Positions 1 through 5,590 of a stretch of 9,516 nt of DNA are shown here, one piece after another (the stretch's first letter is position 1; each line of letters opens with the position of its first letter). This stretch comes from Bifidobacterium breve. Lineage in GTDB: Bacteria; Actinomycetota; Actinomycetes; S36-B12. The translations under genes and the position numbers were made by a program. A model generated the notes under the pieces. It was not told the origin of the DNA and did no database searches. It saw only the letters and a program-made list of their open reading frames with translations. The stretch is taken from assembly GCA_945900705.1 (NCBI GenBank), contig CAMDKJ010000054.1:1-9516 (forward strand), written 5' to 3'.

Positions 1-811
1 GGGCATTCGACAGTGTGAGCCAACGATCGACGTCCCATTCGACGTCATACTCCACTCCGGGTATGCGACCACCAAGCGATATTGCAGCCGTCGTCGGCTC
101 AGAGACCGGAATCGCCCAGCACTCGCTGGTGGTGCGCGAGTGTGACGCAATGACAATGTAGTCACCACTGCGTTCAATCGTCAGTTCAAAACGTTGATCG
201 GGCTCGGTGAGCACGACGTCGTTTGCACCGGTGCGTGGGTCGAGGCGGTGCACCTCGTATGGGCGGTTGAGTTCATCGATGACGGTGTAGAAAAAGTGGA
301 CGCCGGCCCAGGCCCCGGTGTAATAGGTGTCGGCAATGGCAATCAGTCGGCCGTCTGCGTCGGTCAAGTCCGTGCCATCGGCCATGTTTCGAAATCGCAG
401 GCGATAGCGCTCGGCCCCGGTGAGATCGAGTGAGTAGGCAAGTAGGACGCCGTCTGGGTTAGGCTCCGCCACCCCAGTTGCGGCGTACGGCGAACCGAAC
501 TCGGCAAGGTCTAGGACAGTTTCGTCCGGGCCGGTGTCACTTTTACGCTCCAATTTTGGCAATTCCTGACCCGGAGTGGTCACCCTGTAGTAGGTATGGG
601 GCCCAAGAACTCTGCCGACCGACCGTTCAGTATCCGGTGTACGCGCCAGCAATTCAGCGGACACGGTACGCACGGTTGGGTCCAGATCGACGATGCGAGC
701 GTTGTAGTAGGCCCGCTCTGCGACCAGGTGGGGTGCGTCAGGTTTGGTTGCGTGGCGCATCCAGGAGTAGGGATCGAGCTGGTTGTCGCGACGGGCGATG
801 GGCGGCTGCAC
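1..811 (-). CDS. ptrB: Oligopeptidase B-like serine peptidase (S9A), N-terminal part, cut by the window edge
   Basis: This frame is open without a stop from a GTG at 811 to the left edge (270 codons). It reads as the N-terminal beta-propeller of an oligopeptidase B/prolyl oligopeptidase, a cytoplasmic enzyme that cuts short peptides, usually after Arg or Lys. Family landmarks seen: DPYSWM near residues 13-18 (family D-Y-x-W-L-R), PDGVLLAYS around 130-138, FFYTVIDELNRP around 170-181, SHSRTTSE around 220-227 and GVEYDVEWD around 250-258. The alpha/beta-hydrolase domain with the Ser-Asp-His triad lies outside the window, so activity cannot be judged. The GTG was chosen because it is the only start codon noticed in frame just before the DPYSWM motif and has a well-placed -10 element (819-824). 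No Shine-Dalgarno is visible, so the mRNA may be leaderless. It is divergent from a peptide-binding protein gene, which fits peptide use. The S9A family is clear; oligopeptidase B rather than another S9A peptidase is likely. Confidence 0.85.
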   Translation of the reverse strand, partial: MQPPIARRDNQLDPYSWMRHATKPDAPHLVAERAYYNARIVDLDPTVRTVSAELLARTPDTERSVGRVLGPHTYYRVTTPGQELPKLERKSDTGPDETVLDLAEFGSPYAATGVAEPNPDGVLLAYSLDLTGAERYRLRFRNMADGTDLTDADGRLIAIADTYYTGAWAGVHFFYTVIDELNRPYEVHRLDPRTGANDVVLTEPDQRFELTIERSGDYIVIASHSRTTSECWAIPVSEPTTAAISLGGRIPGVEYDVEWDVDRWLTLSNA

Positions 812-812
812 G

Positions 813-837
813 GCTTCGACACTAGCTGAATCGAAGC
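813..837. repeat. Inverted repeat between divergent peptidase and binding-protein genes, candidate operator
   Basis: GCTTCGA at 813-819 is perfectly mirrored by TCGAAGC at 831-837, with an 11-base spacer. The repeat fills most of the 41-base gap between the two divergent starts and surrounds the candidate -10 of the peptidase gene. A dimeric regulator bound here could block that promoter and also sit just upstream of the binding-protein gene. No regulator gene is visible in the window. A chance 7-base match within such a short gap is possible but not very likely. Confidence 0.4.
819..824 (-). promoter_or_regulatory. Candidate -10 element of the oligopeptidase gene (leaderless promoter)
   Basis: On the minus strand this reads TAGTGT, matching the actinobacterial -10 form TANNNT. 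It ends seven bases before the GTG at 811, the spacing expected when transcription starts at the start codon. No clear -35 box is seen. The element lies in the spacer of the inverted repeat at 813-837. It was found by eye only. Confidence 0.4.
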
Positions 838-843
838 AGCATT

Positions 844-852
844 GGAGAGGGA
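844..852 (+). promoter_or_regulatory. Shine-Dalgarno of the substrate-binding protein gene
   Basis: The purine run GGAGAGGGA is the clearest ribosome binding site seen in the window. GGAG at 844-847 lies 5 bases before the GTG at 853. GGGAG at 849-853 lies 5 bases before a second in-frame GTG at 859. Either start is therefore possible. They differ by two residues and leave the signal peptide intact. Confidence 0.6.
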
Positions 853-2763
853 GTGCTTGTGATTCGCAACTTGCTGGCCACCTTGGCAACCGCCGCTGTC
901 GCCATCGCGCCGGTAGTTATCGCTTTGCCGGCCCAGGCCGCCGATCCGGTGGTTTTCACCGTCGGCATGGAGCAGGATGTCGATTCACTCAATCCCTTTA
1001 CCGGGGTGCTGGCTGAGGCCTACGAGATTTTCCAGCTGCAGTACGCCACGCTTTTGACCCAGAGCGCGACTGACTATGCACCGGCTCCGGGCCTGGCGGA
1101 GTCGTGGGCGGAGTCCGCGGATCGCAAGACCTGGACCTACACGCTACGGCCGGGCCTGCTCTGGTCTGACGGTACGCCGCTCACCTCGGCCGACGTCGTC
1201 TACACCTTCAACCGCATCCTCGAGGGTCGTTACGAGCAGCGGAACTACGGAAACTACGTGCGCAACATCACTTCGGTGACAGCCTCCGACGAGCGCACCG
1301 TTGTGATGACCGTGAAGACCCCCACTCCGATCATGTCGCGCCTAGCGGTCTACATCCTGCCCGAGCACATTTGGAGCAAGATCGACGGTAAGGCGGTGAA
1401 GTCCTACGCAAATGAACCCGAGCCCGGCCAGACGGTGGTCGGATCAGGTCCCTTCCTCGTAGTAGAGCGGCGCGCCGGGCAGTTCATCCGGATGGTGGCA
1501 AATGACAACTACTTCGCTGGCCGGCCGAAAGTCGACGAACTGGTCTTCCGCTTATACAACAACCCTGACGCCCTCGGTCAGGCCCTCATCAAGGGCGAGA
1601 TTGACTTCGCCGAGGCCCTCACCGCCGACGTGTTCACCGCCCTCGAGGGTCAACCTGGCATTACGACATACGCCGGCGATTACTCCGGTTTCAATGAACT
1701 GGCTTTCAACCTAGGCGCGGCCCTGACCGATGGCACGCCGATCGGTGACGGCAACCCGCATTTGTTGGACCGTCAGGTACGACTGGCCATCTCACATGCC
1801 ATTGACCGCCAGCAGATGGTTGACAAGATCCTGGATGGCTATGGCTCGGCGGGCTCGTCGATCATTCCGCCGCTCTACACCACGTTGCATATTGACCCGG
1901 GCACGCAGTCCTACGATCCGGCACTTGCGAACCAGATCCTCGACGATGCCGGGTACCCGATGGGTCCGGACGGCATTCGGGTTGGCCCCGATGGTAAGCC
2001 GATGAAGTATCGCCTTTTCGTGCGCACGGATTCCTTCTCATCGGTGACTGCCGGGGAGTACTTCAAGAGTTATCTGGCGGCGGTCGGCATCCAGGCCGCC
2101 ATCAAGCCGGTCGACGAGAACGCGCTGTTCGAGATCATCGGCCGTGGGGATTTCGACATGTTCGAGTGGGGCTGGGTTGTCGAGCCGGATCCCGACTACC
2201 AACTGTCGACTTTTACCTGCGGTAAGCGCTCTTATAAGGACGGCGGCGAGATCTACGCCGACCTGTCGGACTCCTTCTACTGCAATCCGAAGTTCGATGC
2301 TCTGTACGACGCCCAGTCCGGCGAAACCGACCAAGCCAAGCGCGCCGAGATCGTCAAACAGATGCAACAGATGCTTTACGACGATGTCCCCTATGTCGTG
2401 ACCTGGTACTACGACAACCTCGAGGCCTACCGCTCCGACCGGTTTACCGGGTTCGTCGGCCAGCCCGAGGGCAGCGGGTCGCTGATCTTGCAGTACGGCA
2501 CCTACAGCTACGAGAATGTCGAGCCGGTAACGGCTGACACTGGTACGCAAACTGACGGTGCCAGCAGTGCCGCGCCAACCCCGGGAGCTACTGACAGCGC
2601 GGACAACCCGGACAACAACGCAGCCACTGCGGTCACCGCGGAATCCGGCGGCTTGAATTTGGGCTTGATCATCGCGATTGTGGTTGGACTCATCATCATT
2701 GTCGTGCTCATTGTGGTTATCTTGCGTATGCGCTCATCGAACCAGGCTGACGACAAGGAGTAA
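853..2763 (+). CDS. Family 5 ABC transporter substrate-binding protein with C-terminal membrane anchor
   Basis: This 636-residue protein belongs to the SBP_bac_5 (DppA/OppA/NikA) family, which captures peptides or similar ligands outside the cell and passes them to an ABC importer. Residues 1-29 form a signal peptide with a likely signal peptidase I site after AQA (27-29). There is no lipobox cysteine, so it is not a typical lipoprotein. The family signature region lies at about 79-123 (GLAESWAESADRKTWTYTLRP and DGTPLTSADVVYTF), and the DPDYQLSTF segment lies in the C-terminal lobe. After the binding domain comes a Ser/Thr/Ala/Asp-rich linker (about 557-600), a hydrophobic helix (about 603-624) and a short tail starting RMRSS. 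This suggests anchoring by the C-terminus, rare in bacteria and better known in archaea. No permease or ATPase gene is adjacent. The ligand is unknown; peptides are suggested by the divergent peptidase. Confidence 0.9.
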   Translation: MLVIRNLLATLATAAVAIAPVVIALPAQAADPVVFTVGMEQDVDSLNPFTGVLAEAYEIFQLQYATLLTQSATDYAPAPGLAESWAESADRKTWTYTLRPGLLWSDGTPLTSADVVYTFNRILEGRYEQRNYGNYVRNITSVTASDERTVVMTVKTPTPIMSRLAVYILPEHIWSKIDGKAVKSYANEPEPGQTVVGSGPFLVVERRAGQFIRMVANDNYFAGRPKVDELVFRLYNNPDALGQALIKGEIDFAEALTADVFTALEGQPGITTYAGDYSGFNELAFNLGAALTDGTPIGDGNPHLLDRQVRLAISHAIDRQQMVDKILDGYGSAGSSIIPPLYTTLHIDPGTQSYDPALANQILDDAGYPMGPDGIRVGPDGKPMKYRLFVRTDSFSSVTAGEYFKSYLAAVGIQAAIKPVDENALFEIIGRGDFDMFEWGWVVEPDPDYQLSTFTCGKRSYKDGGEIYADLSDSFYCNPKFDALYDAQSGETDQAKRAEIVKQMQQMLYDDVPYVVTWYYDNLEAYRSDRFTGFVGQPEGSGSLILQYGTYSYENVEPVTADTGTQTDGASSAAPTPGATDSADNPDNNAATAVTAESGGLNLGLIIAIVVGLIIIVVLIVVILRMRSSNQADDKE

Positions 2764-2827
2764 GGCTGAGCTCGACGCTGCGGACACCTAGTCGAACCAT
2801 TTATTGTGCCAGGGCCGCAACGGCAGG

Positions 2828-3862
2828 TCAGGTCAGCAACCTGCGAACCTTATCAATTGGCAGTGCCTCAATTGTCCGCCCTTGATATCCGGTGACAGTT
2901 CGGGCATTTATGAGCGAGGCGACAACAGCCTCCTCACTGGCTTCAACCACGGCCGCAAAATACGAATCCAGTTCGCGTCCGGTGATGGGTGGCCCCCCGC
3001 AGCCCGAGGCCCGAAGGCCATTTGCCAGTGCCACGAAGATTTCACCGGATCCGTGGTGCGCCACTGATCCGGTGCGAGCCAATCCCAGTCCGATACGCCT
3101 GGCCAGGCGCTCGCATCCCGCCGCGTCAATCGGTGCGTCGGTGATGGCAATGCCGATGCAGGATCCAGCGGGTGGTGGCTCGATGATCCCGTTCCGCTCG
3201 AGGCGCTGACCAACGTGAACGCCGTTGATGGTGAGTTGCTTACTGACCCCAAAGTTGGTGAGCAGCAGCACACCGACTACGTGCCCATCCGGTAGTAAAC
3301 GGGAGGCGGATCCAATACCGCCCTTCCAACCAAGACAACTCATTCCGGTACCGGCACCCACGGCACCCTGGGTGAGTTCACCGCCCGCGCGGGCAGCCTT
3401 GAGTGCGGCTGAGACGTCATCGAATGTCACATGCATCGCCCGCGGATCAGACAGCCACGAGTCGTCGCACTCCCCGACGACTGGGATGATCACCTCGCCA
3501 AAGGTGGATGTGCCGGACATGAGCAGTTGGCAGGCCGCGTCATAGACACGACCGACCTGCATGGTCGAGGTGAGAAAGATTGGTGTCTCGGTGTAGCCCC
3601 ACTCCTCAATCTGCGAGCGCCCGGTCAACTCACCCGCTCCATTGAGCACAGCGACACCCGCTGGAACCGGATCAGCAAGAGGATCGCCACCGGGGTCGAC
3701 CACTGTCACGCCGGTGCGGGCAATACCGCGGCCGACCGGTGGCGCGGATTCGTCGTATTCAACGGTGACGTGCCCAACACCAACGCCCGGCACGTCCTTG
3801 ATGCTGGCGGTCGGGCCGGACGGAAGAGTGCCGAGGGTGATGCCGAGATCAGCTACGCGCAT
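2828..3862 (-). CDS. P1 family (S58) self-processing aminopeptidase, DmpA/BapA type
   Basis: This 344-residue protein belongs to the DmpA/BapA family of N-terminal nucleophile peptidases. The precursor cuts itself before a serine, which then becomes the catalytic residue. Members remove N-terminal amino acids (some D- or beta-amino acids) from peptides, amides and esters. Landmarks seen: PVPAGVAVLNGAGELTG at 65-81, ECDDSW at 131-136, GAGTGMSCLGWKGGIGSASR at 169-188, TNFG at 202-205 and the cleavage site G233/S234 in AGSCIGIAITDAP. Ser272 and Glu274 in GSGE lie 38 and 40 residues after Ser234, the spacing I recall for Ser250/Ser288/Glu290 of BapA. There is no signal peptide, so it is probably cytoplasmic. 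The ATG at 3862 lies 29 bases from the divergent deacetylase start; no Shine-Dalgarno is evident. It is convergent with the binding protein gene. Family is certain; substrate is not. Confidence 0.92.
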   Translation of the reverse strand: MRVADLGITLGTLPSGPTASIKDVPGVGVGHVTVEYDESAPPVGRGIARTGVTVVDPGGDPLADPVPAGVAVLNGAGELTGRSQIEEWGYTETPIFLTSTMQVGRVYDAACQLLMSGTSTFGEVIIPVVGECDDSWLSDPRAMHVTFDDVSAALKAARAGGELTQGAVGAGTGMSCLGWKGGIGSASRLLPDGHVVGVLLLTNFGVSKQLTINGVHVGQRLERNGIIEPPPAGSCIGIAITDAPIDAAGCERLARRIGLGLARTGSVAHHGSGEIFVALANGLRASGCGGPPITGRELDSYFAAVVEASEEAVVASLINARTVTGYQGRTIEALPIDKVRRLLT

Positions 3863-3870
3863 CCAACAAT

Positions 3871-3899
3871 GCTGTCAGGTTATGGGACGCTGTGCAGGT
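3871..3899. repeat. Imperfect direct repeat in the divergent aminopeptidase/deacetylase gap
   Basis: GCTGTCAGGT at 3871-3880 recurs as GCTGTGCAGGT at 3889-3899, with one inserted base and 18 bases between the starts of the copies. The second copy covers the deacetylase GTG start. It could be a pair of regulator half-sites or chance. A TANNNT-like box for the aminopeptidase (TAACCT on the minus strand, 3882-3877) partly overlaps the first copy. Confidence 0.25.
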
Positions 3900-4941
3900 G
3901 ATTCGCGTCGTGCGTAGCCCATATGCGGAACAGCATGTGCCCGGTGCCGAGATTTGGCTTGGCACCAGGACACCTGGCACCGAGGTCCCGAAACGGGCGC
4001 GCGTCATTGCATCGGCGCTGGCCGATTGGCCGGTTGTCGAGGCGACTTCACATGGTGACGAGGCGCTCCTCGCCGTGCATGATGCCGAGCTTGTCGACCA
4101 CCTGCGCACCATTTGGTCCCGCTGGGGCGACTACGGCGTAGAGCGCGTAGTGCCTTATCTCTTCCCGACCGCGGGCATGCTCGGTGACTTACCACTGCGG
4201 GAACCGTTCGCACCACATGCGGCAGCGGGCACCTACTGCTACGACACGATGACACTCATTGGCCCGGGCACGTGGGAAGCCGCTCGCGGAGCCGTGGATG
4301 TTGCCCTTACCTGCGTAGACCTAATTGTCACGAGCGCTGTTGACGAACCTGTCATTTATGGTCTGACTCGCCCTCCCGGACATCACGTCACACGGTCGGC
4401 GTACGGCGGATCGTGTTATCTAAACAATGCGGCGGTTGCGGCCGAAGCGCTACGGAGAGCCGGGCACGAGCGGGTGGCCATCGTCGATATTGATGCTCAC
4501 CATGGCAATGGCACGCAGGACATTTTCTACGCCAGAGAAGACGTGCTCTACGCATCGGTGCATGTTGATCCCGGTGCTGGCTGGTTCCCGCACTACGCCG
4601 GGTTCGCCGACGAGGTTGGTCGGGGCGCCGGGGTTGGTGCCAACCTGAACCTGCCCCTTGCCCCAGGTACCGAAGACAAGCGTTGGCTTGATGCGATCAT
4701 GGAAATCGTGCAGCGGGTGATGGACTTCGAGGCGACGGCGATGGTGCTCTCGCTCGGAGTTGATGCTGCTGCCGAGGATCCGGAGAGCCCGCTGGAGATC
4801 ACCCAGGATGGCTTTTATCGCGCTGCTGAGTTGCTAGGTGCGATGGGATTGCCAACGGTCGCCCTTCAGGAAGGCGGCTACCATCTGCCGACATTGGGTG
4901 CCTTGGTGAAGGCATCGCTGCAGGGCTTGACTCGTTGCTAG
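3892..4941 (+). CDS. Zinc-dependent deacetylase, acetylpolyamine amidohydrolase/histone deacetylase superfamily
   Basis: This 349-residue protein has the complete arginase-fold deacetylase active site. It would hydrolyse an N-acetyl (or other acyl) amide on an amine, most likely in the cytoplasm. Seen: RPPGHHV at 160-166 with the His164-His165 dyad, GGSCYLNNAAVAA at 172-184, DIDAHHGNGTQD at 199-210 with zinc ligands Asp201 and His203, SLGVD at 287-291 with the third ligand Asp291, and EGGY at 327-330 with the transition-state Tyr330. Length and spacing closely follow Mycoplana acetylpolyamine amidohydrolase as I recall it (341 residues; His158/159, Asp195, His197, Asp284, Tyr323). The insert HVDPGAGWFPHYAGFADE (224-241) is typical of that branch. 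GTG at 3892 is the first start; GTGs at 3898 and 3910 are alternatives, and there is no good Shine-Dalgarno. It leads the run of four co-directional genes. The substrate could be acetylputrescine, another acetylpolyamine or an acylated amine; an AcuC-like lysine deacetylase is less likely. Confidence 0.9.
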   Translation: MQVIRVVRSPYAEQHVPGAEIWLGTRTPGTEVPKRARVIASALADWPVVEATSHGDEALLAVHDAELVDHLRTIWSRWGDYGVERVVPYLFPTAGMLGDLPLREPFAPHAAAGTYCYDTMTLIGPGTWEAARGAVDVALTCVDLIVTSAVDEPVIYGLTRPPGHHVTRSAYGGSCYLNNAAVAAEALRRAGHERVAIVDIDAHHGNGTQDIFYAREDVLYASVHVDPGAGWFPHYAGFADEVGRGAGVGANLNLPLAPGTEDKRWLDAIMEIVQRVMDFEATAMVLSLGVDAAAEDPESPLEITQDGFYRAAELLGAMGLPTVALQEGGYHLPTLGALVKASLQGLTRC

Positions 4942-4988
4942 CGCCGTAGTGTTGAAGAGCCCACGACCGCACCGATGCGCTCACAGAG

Positions 4989-4994
4989 TAGGTT
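4989..4994 (+). promoter_or_regulatory. Candidate -10 element before the histidine phosphatase gene
   Basis: TAGGTT fits TANNNT and ends seven bases before the ATG at 5002, exactly the geometry of the box before the oligopeptidase GTG. It suggests a leaderless internal promoter and favours 5002 over the longer in-frame ATG at 4975. No clear -35 box is visible. Confidence 0.35.
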
Positions 4995-5001
4995 TGCACC
5001 T

Positions 5002-5580
5002 ATGAATCCGCCAGAGCCAGCCACCGCACCGGAGATCATCATGTTCGTGCGGCATGGCGAGAAACCCGGTGAAGGCGAGCCACCCCATGGGGTGAACAAG
5101 CACGGTGAAGTCGACAATCATTCACTCTCGGTGCTTGGCTGGACTAGGGCTGGAGCCTTGGCTGGCTTTTTCGCCCATGCACCCTCGCAGGCTCATCCGA
5201 ACGTCGTCAAGCCTGAACGGATTTTGGCAACGAGGCCAACACCCGATGCAAAAAGTAAGCGCGAGATTGACACCGCAACACCCACTGCCCGTCGACTTAA
5301 CCTCGAGATTGAAGACGATCACACCCACGGCAATGAAAAAAACCTGGTTGCTGAAGTACTCGGCCGCCCCGAATCCACCCTTATTGTCTGGCACCACGGC
5401 ACCATGGCCAAAATTGTGCGGCACTTCCCGGTGGTAAATAAAGAAGATATCCCGCACCGCTGGCCCGATGAACGATTTGACCTAATTTGGGTTTTAGTGC
5501 GGCAACCCGGTGACGAACTGGCATACCGATTTGTCGTGGTGCCGCAGATGCTACTGGCTGACGACTTAGAAACCGGATGA
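5002..5580 (+). CDS. Histidine phosphatase family protein (phosphoglycerate mutase-like)
   Basis: This 192-residue protein belongs to the branch 1 histidine phosphatases, which move or remove phosphate through a phosphohistidine. The signature FVRHGEKP places Arg17, His18 and Gly19 near the N-terminus. The substrate-side segment SLSVLGWTRAGALAGFFA follows (about 41-58), then KREIDTATPTA (about 86-96) with the expected Arg, and WHHG (about 130-133) with the second catalytic His. The catalytic set looks intact. There is no signal peptide or membrane segment. An in-frame ATG at 4975 would add nine residues; 5002 is preferred because the candidate -10 box lies between the two and the family motif sits close to the N-terminus. 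It is 60 bases after the deacetylase gene and 10 bases before the MFS gene. The substrate cannot be told from sequence; this large family also includes broad phosphatases of sugars, nucleotides and small molecules. Confidence 0.85.
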   Translation: MNPPEPATAPEIIMFVRHGEKPGEGEPPHGVNKHGEVDNHSLSVLGWTRAGALAGFFAHAPSQAHPNVVKPERILATRPTPDAKSKREIDTATPTARRLNLEIEDDHTHGNEKNLVAEVLGRPESTLIVWHHGTMAKIVRHFPVVNKEDIPHRWPDERFDLIWVLVRQPGDELAYRFVVVPQMLLADDLETG

Positions 5581-5590
5581 AGTTACCCAG

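Noticed and set aside
478..829. Overlapping short frames on both strands near the left edge
   Set aside because: All overlap the oligopeptidase frame on the minus strand, which runs without a stop from 811 to the edge and matches the family throughout.
2038..2550. 170-codon open frame on the minus strand
   Set aside because: It is antisense within the substrate-binding protein gene, whose frame carries clear family motifs.
2764..2827. Possible terminator hairpin (TCGAC 2772-2776 with GTCGA 2791-2795) between convergent genes
   Set aside because: The stem is only five pairs with a 14-base loop and no T run follows; not strong enough to call.
3431..3901. 156-codon open frame on the plus strand
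   Set aside because: It is antisense to the P1 aminopeptidase, and the aminopeptidase reading is unambiguous.
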